NCBI GenBank assembly: GCA_019914995.1
Contig: CM034131.1
Span: 9,580,501 to 9,644,500, forward strand
Direction of reading: 5' to 3'
Length of the DNA stretch: 64,000 bases
Source: Acanthochlamys bracteata
Lineage: Eukaryota; Streptophyta; Magnoliopsida; Pandanales; Velloziaceae
Position numbers and translations under genes: made by a program. This document shows positions 46,380-58,500 of this stretch, piece by piece. Each line of letters starts with the position of its first letter. Positions within the stretch are counted from its first letter, which is position 1. Under the pieces are notes generated by a model, which ran no database searches, was not told where the DNA came from, and saw only the letters and a program-made list of their open reading frames with translations.

Positions 46380-47400
46380 AAAAGTGTGTTTCAATTATAT
46401 AAAATTTATTTTTTTTAAAGAATTTGAGTTCGCGCTCACTCTCTATGTCTCAATTTCTCCTGAACACAAATGAATTCATCGCTAACTCACTTATTACTAA
46501 TCTAGTTTTACGAAACTCACTTTCTAATAATTAGAATATATTTGAAAGTGAAGTTTGATAATACTAAAATTTAGAGTATATTTCAATTATACGGAACATA
46601 CTTTCTTCCATAAAATTTTAAGTTTGAACTCACTTCATATATTTTACTTTACTATGAAATCGCCTAACTCGCCTCTAACCTATTTCTTACCTAACTCAAT
46701 TCTACTTACTCAGTTTCATGAAATGAACCTCCTACTAATTAAAGCACACTTTTAATAAAAATAGAGTTTGTAGTAATTGAAACTCCTGAAATAGAGTTGA
46801 AGTAAAATTTTGATGGAAGTAAAGTTTAGTATGAAAGTAAAAGTAGAGTTCGGAGTGGTATTGAAATACGAAACTTAAAATATGAAGGAAAAAGTGGGGT
46901 TCAATGGTAATTAAAACATGCCGTACGAACAAAATTAAACGCGTGTCTAATTGTGTGAAAATAAAATTCGGTAAAAAATTAAGTTCGAAATTGTAGCTAA
47001 AACAAGTAAAATGAAGTTTAGATTTTGGTATAAATTGAGTTCGGTATTAAATCAAAGTGAAATTTAAAATGATAATTAAAATATGAGAAGTGGTTTGAAG
47101 TTAAAAATTCGTAAAGAGAAAATAGAATTTGTGATATTAAACTCGCAATAAAAGATGTGTTTCAATTAAACAAAATTAATTTTTGTGAAAGCGAGTTTTA
47201 TAAAAATAGAGCTCGAAAAAAAATAGAATTCTTAAGTGTTAATAACGTAATTGAAATAAGTAAATAGAATTTGAAGTAAATCTTTGTAAAAGTAAAGTTA
47301 GTATGTAAATGAAAGTGAAATTCTAAATGTCGTTTAATATACTTAAAGTGCTAAATTTAAAGTTAGAAAAAAATTAAAATTCGGTGATAATTGAAAGTTG
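46380..47400. repeat. Cluster of nested, partly inverted diverged repeats
   Basis: A TGTGTTTCAATTA-like string recurs in direct orientation (about 46385, 46577, 47164) and inverted as GGTAATTAAAACATG or GATAATTAAAATATG (about 46755, 46906, 47060). Strings such as GTGAAATTT, GAGTTCGGT and AAAGTAGAGTT recur between them. The pattern suggests several MITE copies with this terminal motif, nested in or next to each other. Boundaries cannot be fixed by eye. Confidence 0.4.
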
Positions 47401-47454
47401 CCTTGCTTGTACCGGGTGTAACTCAGAAGGACAAAGGACTGACTTGTTTCCCAA

Positions 47455-47460
47455 TATAAA
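47455..47460 (+). promoter_or_regulatory. TATA box of the RING gene
   Basis: TATAAA in CCAATATAAACAGTACC lies upstream of a pyrimidine-rich leader. The motif is kept in the duplicate (TATATAAA at 44021-44028), which helps mark it as the core promoter. Confidence 0.6.
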
Positions 47461-47604
47461 CAGTACCAGACCCAACTCGTGAGTTACAAGCTCTCGTCTA
47501 GGATCTTCCTCTCCTCTTTTCCAAGAAATTTTTCCAAATTTTCACTCATAAAAATTTGTCATTTCTCAAATATTTCTTCTGCTACCCAAATCTGTTCGAT
47601 TCAG

Positions 47605-48069
47605 GTAGATCTCCTTGTTCTGTATACCTTCTATTTTTCTTAGATTAGATGTTCTTTTTCTAATTTTGAATTTTTGTCTATGCTTTTCATATGATTCAGT
47701 CGAAGCGTTGTTGTTATTGTTGTTGACTGAATTCCTTTTTGTCGTTGGAATTCAAGAGAGATTTTTTTCGAGTCCGTTTGACTTTCACAGAATTTGCAAG
47801 TAAAATTCTAGGTTTGGGATTTGGGGATCTATGCTTTGATAGATTACATTAGATTAGTTAGATGTGCGGTTCTGAAATTGTCAAAGTGCTTCATTCTCTT
47901 TTAACGCGGTGAAATTCTAGTCGATCATTGAATTCAGAACTCAAGTTGCTTTTTGCTGCGATTCAGTTGGATAGAAATCGATTAGATGAAGATTTATTCT
48001 CTTAGTAGTAATAAGTTAAATATCCAGATGTAACTCGGATTCAGAAATTGCATTTCAATTGTTTTGCAG
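47605..48069 (+). other. 5' UTR intron of the RING gene
   Basis: The donor is GATTCAG|GTAGATC and the acceptor TTTTGCAG|CC. The spliced leader then runs 21 nt to the ATG at 48091. Leader introns are common in plant genes of this kind. Inferred from splice consensus. Confidence 0.6.
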
Positions 48070-48090
48070 CCATTTTACTTCAAATTAGAG

Positions 48091-48771
48091 ATGGCCAGTG
48101 GATTTGGGGAATCTGCAAGCAGAGATCTGCATAGTTCAGCTTTTGCTGGTAGCAGCAGCAGCAATAACAATAATAGTGAAGCAGGAAGCTTCGAATGCAA
48201 TATTTGTTTTGAATTAGCGCAAGACCCTATTGTTACTCTTTGCGGCCACCTCTTTTGCTGGCCTTGCTTGTACAAGTGGCTCCATATGCATGCACAGTCG
48301 CAAGAATGCCCTGTTTGCAAGGCTGTAATTGAAGAGCAGAAACTTGTACCTCTCTATGGTCGTGGCAAGACTCCTACTGATCCTCGTTCTAAAACTATCC
48401 CAGGTGTTGACATCCCTCAACGACCGACTGGGCAAAGACCTGCAACTGCCCCTTCTCCAGACCCGAACCATTTCCCCCAGACAAACCCTTGGTTCATGGG
48501 AGGGACTCCAGTTACTAGCACTAGGTTTGGAAATTACACATTCTCTGCTGCTATTGGTGGGTTGATTCCAATGCTAAGCTTTCAAGTGCATGGGTTCCCA
48601 GATGCCACTGGTTACGGTCCAGGGTTGCACTATGGGTATAATCCTTTTCATGGTGGCCATGCTCATGGGATCCCTCCGCGGATGGGCCAGGGGCAACAAG
48701 CCGACTTCTTGTTGAAAGCTTTATTGCTTCTGGTTGGTGCACTGGTGGTGGCCACTCTTGTTTGGTTTTAA
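48091..48771 (+). CDS. Membrane-anchored RING E3 ubiquitin ligase, RNF185/RMA type
   Basis: A single coding exon of 226 aa. A Ser/Asn-rich N-terminus precedes a C3HC4 RING finger at about residues 36-77 (CNIC ... CGHLFCWPCLYKW ... CPVC). A basic/Pro-rich linker follows (LVPLYGRGKTPTDPRSK, then GVDIPQRPTGQRP). The C-terminus is one hydrophobic segment (LLKALLLLVGALVVATLVWF), so it is tail-anchored, probably in the ER. The linker is typical of the plant and animal RNF5/RNF185 group, which ubiquitinates misfolded membrane proteins in ER-associated degradation with an E2 such as UBC32. The start is ATG 48091; the in-frame TTG upstream is ignored. Confidence 0.92.
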   Translation: MASGFGESASRDLHSSAFAGSSSSNNNNSEAGSFECNICFELAQDPIVTLCGHLFCWPCLYKWLHMHAQSQECPVCKAVIEEQKLVPLYGRGKTPTDPRSKTIPGVDIPQRPTGQRPATAPSPDPNHFPQTNPWFMGGTPVTSTRFGNYTFSAAIGGLIPMLSFQVHGFPDATGYGPGLHYGYNPFHGGHAHGIPPRMGQGQQADFLLKALLLLVGALVVATLVWF

Positions 48772-48933
48772 AAAATGTATGTAGTGACTAGGTACATAAC
48801 ACTCGATAATTGTTTATGTGTTTTATGTTCTCATAATGGCCGGCGTGTATGATATGATATAGCCTTCATGCATATCGTGTTGTAGATTTCTGCTTATTTA
48901 CTTGAATGAACTCTATCCCATTGATGGTGCAAC

Positions 48934-49034
48934 GGAAGCTTGTGTTCTTGTTTACATGATTTGATATATTGGGTAATGGAAGCTTGTGTTCTTGTTTACA
49001 TGATTTGATATATTGGGTAATGGAAGCTTGTGTT
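48934..49034. repeat. 44-bp tandem repeat in RING gene 3' region
   Basis: Two identical 44-bp units (48934-48977 and 48978-49021, starting GGAAGCTTGTGTTCTTG) plus 13 bases of a third. They lie about 165 bp after the stop codon, probably in the 3' UTR. Confidence 0.92.
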
Positions 49035-52000
49035 TTTCTTGCTTAGTTTTAAATGGCTTATATATATATGTAACAAGTTTCTTTTATACTTTGGTTTCCT
49101 TTTGGATTGGCTGAGACATGCAAAACAAGTTAGACTTGCTATATTCTGATCAGAAGTTGATGGAACCAGTATCTCCTTAGTTTGATTTTCTATCATTCTG
49201 CTGTTACAGAGGTACGTAATACCAACAATATTTTTCCTTATATCTAGTTTTCCAGTTCATGTAATGTTTTGGCTCTATTAGCTAGCTTCTGTCTAACAAG
49301 CAGCAACTGACATCAATTTTACGAGAGTTAATTAATTACTTTTTGTTCATACTTCAAATTTGACCTAATAGGTAGATTGTGCTTTCTATGTACATGAGTA
49401 CAACTTATTGTTAAATAACAATTGTAGTTAGTAGATAACTAGATCTCCTTTTAATGTACTTGCACTTCATTCTGAGTTTGTATCTAATCTCATCCAAACT
49501 CAATAGTCCAAAGAGAGTCTGTTTTGATGGTATGATATGGTTTTCCATCTATCAGTATTAGCTAGAGATGTTGTAGGTTTTGATCGTCTGTTGACTTATA
49601 TCACTTTCCTCTTAGTTTGTGTTTAACACCTTTCTTAGAGGTTGCATTTCTTTTCCTGTGAAGTCAATGCGTGCCTTCTTTACCGTCTCTAAAGTAGCTT
49701 CTCCATGAAATCATTTCATCTCACGACAAGAAATATTCGATGTTAGAGTTTTTTTATGGTATGTTGTGTAGATAAATATCTCACTATTTGAATGTTGCGT
49801 CCTTAGCTATATAAGAAACATTTAATTTCGAGCTTAACCAGACAAAATTTAGGTAGTAAGCATTTGGAGTATTCCAATTATATCCGCATTTGTTGTTAAT
49901 TTGGTTTGGAACATGTCAGTAGTTACTCTTTACAGTTTCTATATTCTAGGTTGAAGACAATCTGAGTTAGCAGTGCAGGGTAATCACTTGGATAGTTTTT
50001 CCAAAATGGATAAAGTTTATTCTTCATTGCTTTGCACATATCATTGCTGTAAGTTGTGCCATCATTGTATTTGCTACATGTTTGTTGTTCTGTGATTTTT
50101 TATCTTCGTCTGATTTTCGTAGATCATATTGTTGCAAATGCAGTCTATCTTCTAAAGTCGCCATTAATTTATCTTAAATGTAAGTTCTGGAAATTAGACT
50201 AATTTACTTGGGCTGTTGAAGCATGATCACTTCTGTTCTTTCACTAGATGTATATAATGAATGATCATGCTTGACTCAAAAGTTATGGTTTGCTTGTTGA
50301 GAGGACGTTGTGGATGAAATTGTTGTATAATGAGAATCAAATTTTGCTAGCTTAGGGGCTGATGTATCTATCATTGTAAGTCACAGAAAATTTTTGCAGC
50401 TGCAATTTATCTAATATTTGATGGCTACAGGGGAAGGAACTTGCCATGAAACTTCTTATCAAGTTATCTGCTGAGGTCTACCTTACTTGCGTCATGGTCT
50501 TTTCATGGAAAATGTCTAAGTCCTTGATTAAAATTTCTATTTTCAAAAAAAGTTTATTATCTTATCCATTTCAAATATAGCCTTAGTTTCAAATTCAACA
50601 ATGCCTGCTAGCAGTTCTACATTTAAGGAGGAGATATCTATTTCCTTATCGAACAAACAAGGAGATCGAGGCATTAATGCTTCACTTGTCGGTGTTGCTG
50701 TTACAGGCAGATTGAAATATGGGGGCCATAGAGTTAATATACCATAGCCTTGGTTTCACATTTGGCAAAAGTTTTGAAGGTCTAGAAAATGGTCTGCTCA
50801 GTCATTTCAGTTTCATTTTTTAAGTGAAAAGTTGTAACAGAAATCAAATAATTTAAACAGAATATGGAATAATGATTCTGATTTTTCGTAGATAAGTCAA
50901 CAATAGGTCAGGTTTTACATAACTGGCCTACCCTACAGCTCATAGGTTGTTGACATTAGAGGAACTGCAACTGCATTGTCGATCACTTGATCCATATCTT
51001 CTACTACTTCTGGGAAGCTCACTTGTACCCATTACATATAGCAAAGTTAGTTTCTGCAAAAGCAAGTCGTAGATCTTTTACTTATGGTTTCTCTTTGAAA
51101 TCCAATTAAGAATTCACGACTGAGAGCAGCAACACAGATTTCGACTAACTTTGAAAGTCTGACAATTGACTTAAATAACTCTTGACTTCAGTTGGACGCT
51201 GAGATGAGTCGTAGCTTTAACCGAACTTGCTCCTTAAAAATGAAGAAAAATATCGCTCAAGATGGTCGGTTGTTGAATGGACTCCAATCATCAACGGCAT
51301 AATCTTCTTTGTAAGCAAACTCTTTGAATTCACCAAACACTCAGAAAAATTCACTTTCTTGCAAAATTTGTTTGACATGATGATGAGAAATCGAAGCAAT
51401 TGATTATCTAGTCTCTCAAAATTAATTAATCAAACATGTAATAGACTATCATAAGGTGCGATGGTGATGCGTAACCATTTATCATCAATTTATCTAAACT
51501 GGTTATTTATTTATTTATACATTTATATTTTGTGGATACCCGTTGCGTAACATGTACTTGTTAGATTTTGGTTCATGAATTTAATGCTATTTCAGTTAAA
51601 ACTATACTATGTCAAATCTCTATTCATCTCGTTTGATATTTAAATTGAATTATCTGCACTGCTACGTATGCATTACTTAAAGAGTTATTCCGTTTTTAAT
51701 TGCTGAAGCCCTTCCAACAGAGCATGTGCTCTTGAAAATATTTTAACGTAAGACCACTTAAAAACCAAATTAATTCATTATTATTCTATTGACCTTGTAT
51801 AGTACCAAACAGTTATTGTAATTTGGCTCTTTTTAATTTCCGATAAACTTAAAAAATTAATTTAAAATAAAATTTTCAAGCATTTAGTTACTGTTACTCA
51901 TTTGAATAAAATTTATCCCAAAATACTTCGACAAAAAAAAAGATCTAGCTTAGGTGAATAGTACCAAAATTTATATAGAATTTTTTTTGTTTAAATAAAA

Positions 52001-52721
52001 TTAAAAAAAGAATAAAATTTTATAGTGATAAAATTCTCAATTATTAGGTAAATAAAATTATAAATATAAAATACATAATATTTATTTATATTTTATACTT
52101 TTTAAAAATAGCTTTTAGATACTATAAAAATAACTTTTAAATCAACAATAAAATTCAAATAGAAATAAAATAGGCAAAACTGTACAAGTACTGAACGAAC
52201 ACTGCTGCACACGCTACAGCACAACTATTCTCCAACCACACATACATCAGTACGTTTTCATCGCCAATCATAAGACGCCACGTAATCATTATGAACTTAG
52301 CATTATACTTTTGTGTGATTGGTTAAACTGAAGTTTGGTATTCTTTAGCACGCATTAAACGTCTAAACTGCCACGAGTCTACGATACTGTATAGGACACG
52401 TCGTGGTTAACTAGCGGTACTTGCGTAATTCTAGAAGTTTAGAGAGGGTACTTTCGTCATAATGTCGGTGTTTGGTTCTTCACCAACCTGACGCCCGCTT
52501 TTAAGGAAAGCAAACAACCTTGTTCTTTACAGCCTCTACGCGGAAACTCTCCATCTACTCTCAATCTTGACCATCCACGTTCAAATCTAACGGTTCAATA
52601 GCTTACGTGAATAAAACAGTAATAATTTAATAGTTTGACTTCTTGGGTCCCACCTTTTAGGTCTAAACCCTTATTTAAACGACACTCCAACGTGCTCTCC
52701 CTGCTCTGTTCTGTTTCTAAC
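49035..52721. other. Intergenic between RING gene and GATL1
   Basis: 3.7 kb with moderate base composition but no long open frame on either strand. Parts at 50400-50800 look less AT-rich, but I found no domain or consistent frame. The promoter and leader of GATL1 fill roughly the last 300 bases. Confidence 0.5.
52672..52679 (+). promoter_or_regulatory. Possible TATA box of GATL1
   Basis: TATTTAAA lies 43-50 bp upstream of the ATG. This would make a very short leader, so it is only a possibility. Confidence 0.35.
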
Positions 52722-53762
52722 ATGTTAAACATTTTCCTGAATCTCTTCTTCCTCTTCTCCTCCGCCGTCACGGCGGCTCCGACATCATCAGCAAATGCTC
52801 CGCCACGGAAGTTTCGAGAAGCTTCTCAATTCTACAACTCTCCTTCATGCCCACCACCACTACCGCCTTCTTCCAGCGCTGTATGCTCGCCAGACGCACT
52901 TGTCCACGTGGCAATGACTCTCGACATTGCCTACCTCCGCGGATCGATGGCGGCGATCAACTCTGTTTTGCAACACTCTTCGTGCCCGCAATCTCTACAG
53001 TTCCATTTCGTTGCGTCTTCGGAGCTGTCCAAGCTTAACGCCACTATTGCTTCTTCATTTCCTTCGCTCTCATTTCACGCTTACCACTTTGATGACTCGG
53101 CCGTCTCCGGTTTGATCTCTACTTCCATTCGCCCTGCTCTCGATCGCCCGCTCAACTATGCGAGATCTTACCTATCTCGACTGTTGCCTGATTGCGTCTC
53201 CCGTGTTGTATATTTAGACTCCGATTTGATTCTAGTCGATGACATCGTTAAACTTTATTCAATCCATCTTCCTGGGGAAACAGCTCTCGCTGCCCCAGAA
53301 TACTGCAAAGCTAACTTTACGTTCTACTTCACGCCGACGTTCTGGTCGAACCCGGCGTTGTCTGTGACGTTCGAAGGAAGGAAAGCTTGTTACTTCAACA
53401 CTGGCGTTATGGTGATGGATCTAAACAAATGGAGAGACGGCGGGTTTACTGAAAAGATCGAAGAGTGGATGGAGTTGCAGAAACGAATGAGGATATACGA
53501 GCTCGGATCATTGCCGCCATTTTTGTTAGTGTTTGCTGGAAATATCGCCGCCGTTGACCACAGATGGAATCAGCACGGCTTAGGAGGGGATAATTTTCGT
53601 GGGCTCTGTAGAGATTTGCATCCGGGACCTGTTAGCTTGTTGCATTGGAGCGGGAAAGGTAAGCCTTGGGCTAGACTTGACGCCGGCCGCCCCTGCCCGT
53701 TAGATGCATTGTGGGCTCCTTACGATCTACTGCAAACACATTTAGCTATTGAAGATTCATGA
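52722..53762 (+). CDS. GATL1: Galacturonosyltransferase-like protein (GT8), GATL1/PARVUS-type
   Basis: Intronless, 346 aa, as is usual for GATL genes. A hydrophobic N-terminus ([19 protein letters not shown]) is a signal peptide or anchor. [16 protein letters not shown] follows, then the GT8 fold: [18 protein letters not shown], the DxD metal site in [28 protein letters not shown] and the C-terminal [20 protein letters not shown] block. From memory, Arabidopsis GATL1 (PARVUS, needed for the reducing-end tetrasaccharide of secondary-wall xylan) matches this ending nearly word for word; GATL2 is the next candidate. ATG 52722 is the first ATG in frame. The codons are GC-rich relative to the flanks. 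Confidence 0.9.
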   Translation: MLNIFLNLFFLFSSAVTAAPTSSANAPPRKFREASQFYNSPSCPPPLPPSSSAVCSPDALVHVAMTLDIAYLRGSMAAINSVLQHSSCPQSLQFHFVASSELSKLNATIASSFPSLSFHAYHFDDSAVSGLISTSIRPALDRPLNYARSYLSRLLPDCVSRVVYLDSDLILVDDIVKLYSIHLPGETALAAPEYCKANFTFYFTPTFWSNPALSVTFEGRKACYFNTGVMVMDLNKWRDGGFTEKIEEWMELQKRMRIYELGSLPPFLLVFAGNIAAVDHRWNQHGLGGDNFRGLCRDLHPGPVSLLHWSGKGKPWARLDAGRPCPLDALWAPYDLLQTHLAIEDS

Positions 53763-55526
53763 AGTTTTCTTTTTCTTTTTTCCCGTCTTTTGTTGCTTTT
53801 TTTTATTAATTTTTTTATAGTGAATTGTAGATAGAAAAACTTATAAGTATAAGATGGTATTGATGAAATTTTATCAAAGTAAGAAAGTTTTTTTGTTAGG
53901 AATTAGTAAGAACAGAGGAAGTAACTCCTGGAATTTTAGCACTGTTGCCCTGTTTTTATGACTGCTGAACAGATTGCTTGCTTGCTTTTGTTGATGTTCC
54001 TGATTTTATTTTTGCGTTTGTTGCTGTTGTTGTGATCAATAGCTTGTCGAAAGAAATTCAAAAAGATGAGTTGTAGAAAGAGAAGACATGGAATTTGTTC
54101 ATCTCGTATTAATCACAAAATTAATACATGGTATGAATCCTTTGGCAGATGATTTATTTTTAATAATCTTTTGCCGTCCAATATAAATTATGTTGCTTTT
54201 TTAAGCAAGTGCTGGGAGTTAAATGAACACTTCTGATAATTAATAGCAGAGGTAAATAATTAATTTTTCTCTGGTGATATCCTATATCTCAGACCCGGTT
54301 GAGTAAAGATATGAAAAATCAGGTGCTGCACTTGAATCAATGTAGCTTACGAATTAAAATTTTATTTTTCGTTAATGTGTAACATGATTCCTGGAAAGAG
54401 ATTTCTTGAAGTTTGAGTTGAAGCCACTAGTTTGGCTTGCGATCAACACAGGTCTGCTTTCCAATCAATGCGATATAATTGATTTTTAAGCAAACAAATA
54501 AAGGTCGTTATCGTATAAGAACAATGGAATCCAATTTTATACACAACATCGCGATGAAAAGGGTGTCTATATAGCTAGCTTTCAATTATGTAAACATGGA
54601 GTACTTGCTAAGATTCGATCTGAAGGCCCAAATTAGGTAGAGAGACACAAATGTGTCATGTTAATTTGGGTCCTACTCTTATAATTCATGATCAAGATCC
54701 TATCAACTTAACCAAGTACGTATAGTATACAAACCAAGCTTTGCAAAAGAAAACTAGATTATGGTCATTTATGAAACCCATCCTTTTTTTCAACACATTG
54801 AATTAATTGATGAAGAAAGCTTTGCTATTTGGTCTTTCGGAGTTTCTGAATCGAATCCAACCAAATATGGAATGGACCAGTTTTACCACCATGCTCGTGT
54901 AACTAACTTTGATATATAGATTCGATCAATCCGTGCACGGATCCGCAACATGTTTCGGTAAGTGAGCCTAAGATAATGCATTACGTCAATCATCGTCCTA
55001 CCTTTGACTCTGAAGCTCTCTACTGTTCGTTTATAAATTGAATCGAATCAGTAATATTAGAGTGCGTTTTAGACCTAAAATTTAAAATATATAAATAAAT
55101 TATAATTATAAAATAATTACATGTATAAATTTTGTATAAATATTTATAAAATAAATATGTAAAATTTTTTTTTATAATTTTTTTTTTCCCAAACGATAAG
55201 ATTATTGGTACAAAATGATTTGATGAACTGAGTTAATAATACTAAGTTCTAAAAGAAAATAAGATTGTATTTTATTATATAAACTTTTTATTTAAATATT
55301 TTAAAAGTTTATTAAAAAATATAAATTAAAAAATTATAATGAAAAAAGTTGAAGCACTCTTTAAACACCTTAAGCACAGCATAACAACCGGTCCAAGTGA
55401 AACGGGGCTGGGTCTTTCTTTAAATGGAAGGCCCAATATAACCGATTGTCTTTACTCTTATCCAGTTTTGTCTCCGCTTCAACTCTAGCCTCGTGAGCAA
55501 AGCTTCTGCTCTTGCTTGCAACGGCA
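53763..55526. other. Intergenic between GATL1 and CCS1
   Basis: GATL1 3' UTR, AT-rich spacer and the CCS1 promoter. Nothing else is recognisable; the block at about 55060-55350 is AT-rich and MITE-like, without clear ends. Confidence 0.5.
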
Positions 55527-58500
55527 ATGGCAACAGTGGTTTCTCTTCTGAACTTCACTGTGTTACCGTTCTCTTCAGTTTCTTATCTCAATAGATCTCA
55601 ATATAAAATAATGAAGAAGAATTTCTATAGTTATAGTAGCAATTCAATCAGAGCACAATCGTTTCCAAGCAAGACCAACACCAACAAGAGAAAGAAGAGA
55701 GAAATCCTCCTCTTCGATGCATCTCCTTCGCCTCCGGTTGTAGCGCCTCCGCCAGAAACAGTGAATAAGACAAAGAGCAGCGGAGGAAACCAGTGGTCGT
55801 TGTTTAGAAGGATTCCAAAAAGGGTTCTGGCGATATTGTCTAACCTTCCGCTTGCCATTGGGGAGATGTTCACCATTGCCTTTCTAATGGCTCTCGGTAT
55901 AACACCTTCTTCTACTTCTTGCTTATGTACAGATAATTGATGATGATTTGGTTTGTTCTTGTTGGTGTGTTATTGTAAATGGTGTTAATCGTCTCGCAGC
56001 CATCTTTTTGTTACTGGTTTTAGAAGGACTATATGTAGATAATAACTTAAGCAGAAGATGAAATTGGTTTCAAGTTTCAACAAACTCTGACATCTTTCCT
56101 GAGATCAAATGAAAACTGCTTTTATTCTGTTGTAAGCTGTGAGGAACTAATGATAGGTTGGTTGCACCATTCCTTAGTAGTTGCTATTGATAATACTTTG
56201 GATATACAACATTGTTAGTTCATTTGCGAGAAACCTTCACAGACGAAAGTAGTAACCAAAGAAAATGAAAACACGAGGAAGAATAAATGACCAGTGAATT
56301 CAGAAGGACTCTCCACTGCACTGCTTAGGGAATCATTTGTATGAAGCAGAAAAAATGCTTATTCCCCCCGTCAGGAGTAAAATTACGATTATGACTCTTC
56401 ATGAATCTAATGATTAAAGGCTTAAAGCCGATTCTGATCTCAATTGTAGTAGATGGTTTCTGATGCCTGTGACATAGCAGTTGATTAACCTGATTGTGCT
56501 ATCTATGCATCAATCAGAATGTTTTCATTCCTCAATGTAAGATGTTGTAGGAGCATGTTGCATGCTAGAAATGCACCACTAATGGACTAACTATAAAAGA
56601 AAAAACATTCTGATTAATGTTAATCTCAACCATGTTTTACATTATATTAAACAATTATTGAATGAATCTGACCTTGTTTTGCCCTTCCAATCTCCCCTGA
56701 TTAAGCTGAGCCTGTAGCTAATAACTATTCTATTATTATTATAGCTACTGTTATAGATCAAGGGGAGGCTCCAGAATATTATTTCAGACAATACCCAGAA
56801 GAAAATCCTGTATTAGGATTTGTCACTTGGAGATGGATTCTTGGCCTTGGCTTTGACCACATGTTTACATCACCTGTATTTCTGGGCATGTTGATCCTTC
56901 TTGCAGCATCCTTGATGGCCTGCACATACACAACCCAGATACCCTTAGTTAAAGTTGCTAAAAGGTCTAAAAACGTCATAACTCTTTAAGTTTGCCGAAG
57001 AATGCATGATAATAGATAAGGCAGTGATGTTTTTTGCGCAGGTGGTCTTTTATGCATTCAGCAGAGGCTATCCGTAAATTGGAGTTTTCTGACTCTCTTC
57101 CACGAGCATCACTTAACGACCTTGGAGTAATTCTAATGGGATCGGGATATGAGGTAAAAACATTTAGCCTACTAAATGTACTTTGTAGCGATCGCATAGT
57201 TTTCTCAGAGGATCTCCTTTCTCACCATATCTGTTTTAAAATCTTCTCCATGTGTTTTTATAACAAACTCTTTGCTGTATCGTTCAGTCCCTACTATTTT
57301 AGCGTGTTATGTTTTCTGGACACTTCAATTCTTTTTTAGGTTATCATAGTCTTCTGTCTGCTATGTACTTTCCAGGTTTTCTTGAAGGGGCCAACTTTTG
57401 CTTTGAATGAAGTGCTAACAGTTTTTCAGTTCTTCTTAGAGGATGTCCTTTCACATCATATCTGTTTTAAACTCATCTCCATGTTTTTTTTCTAACAAAC
57501 TCCTCGCTGTATCTTTCGTCCTTACTCTTTTTAGCATGTTGTTTGCTCTGGACACTTCAATTCTTTTTGAGGTTATGTAGTCTTCTGTCTGCTATGTACT
57601 TTCCAGGTTTTCTTGAAGGGGCCAACTTTGTATGCCTTCAGAGGACTAGCTGGTCGGTTTGCTCCAATTGGAGTGCATTTAGCCATGCTTCTTATCATGG
57701 CTGGAGGAACCCTCAGTTCTGCTGGAAGCTTTCGGGGCTCAATAACAGTTCCTCAAGGGCTGAATTTTGTCATGGGCGATGTGTTGTCTCCCTCTGGATT
57801 TCTTTCAACACCTACAGATGCATTTAAGACAGAAGTCCATGTCAACAAGTTCTACATGGATTACTATGAAAGCGGAGAGGTACTACATACTCATCAAAAA
57901 CTTAATATTTTTCATTACTAGTGCATTACTATGTGCATTACTATGTTTGAGCTACTACATACTCATCAAAAACTTAATATTTTTCATTTGAAGTTGTACT
58001 GTTATGAACTTACAAATCCAACGTTCTGATTGGATGCCCTGTTTAATTTGGATTTCCTCGTAATTCAGGTGTCTCAATTTCATACTGATATTTCACTGTT
58101 CAACATAGAGGGCAAGGAGGTGATGAGGAAAACTATTAGTGTAAATGATCCTCTCAGGTATGAAGGGATTACACTATACCAGACTGACTGGGGTTTATCG
58201 GCACTTCAAGTAACGAAGAATGGGGAAGGCCCTTTCAATCTTCCCATGGCTCCATTACAAACAAATGGGGATAAGAAACTTTACGGAACTTTCCTGCCAG
58301 TGGGAAATACTGATTCATCTAATGTCAGAGGGATGTATGTATTTGACCTTTATTGTAGGTTCACTTTTTGTGTCCATAAGTTCATAACAACTTGACGAAT
58401 CAGAGCTTTTATTCTACTGCTGCAGATCTATGCTTGCTCGTGATCTACAGTCCATTGTTTTATACGATCAAGAAGGAAAATTTGCAGGAATTCGAAGACC

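Larger units (their letters stand above)
45159..47604 (+). repeat. RING gene upstream region, duplicated (copy 2)
   Basis: This is the counterpart of 42896-44395 and lies directly upstream of the intact RING gene. It is longer because it contains a probable family B MITE (45520-45737) and the repeat cluster of 46.4-47.4 kb. Confidence 0.75.

Noticed and set aside
51217-51399. 60-codon minus-strand frame
   Set aside because: Short and without domain or codon signal, in ordinary spacer.
7754-53762. A linked cell-wall or glycan gene cluster (GT14 plus GATL1)
   Set aside because: The two genes are over 40 kb apart with unrelated genes between, and nothing points to co-regulation.
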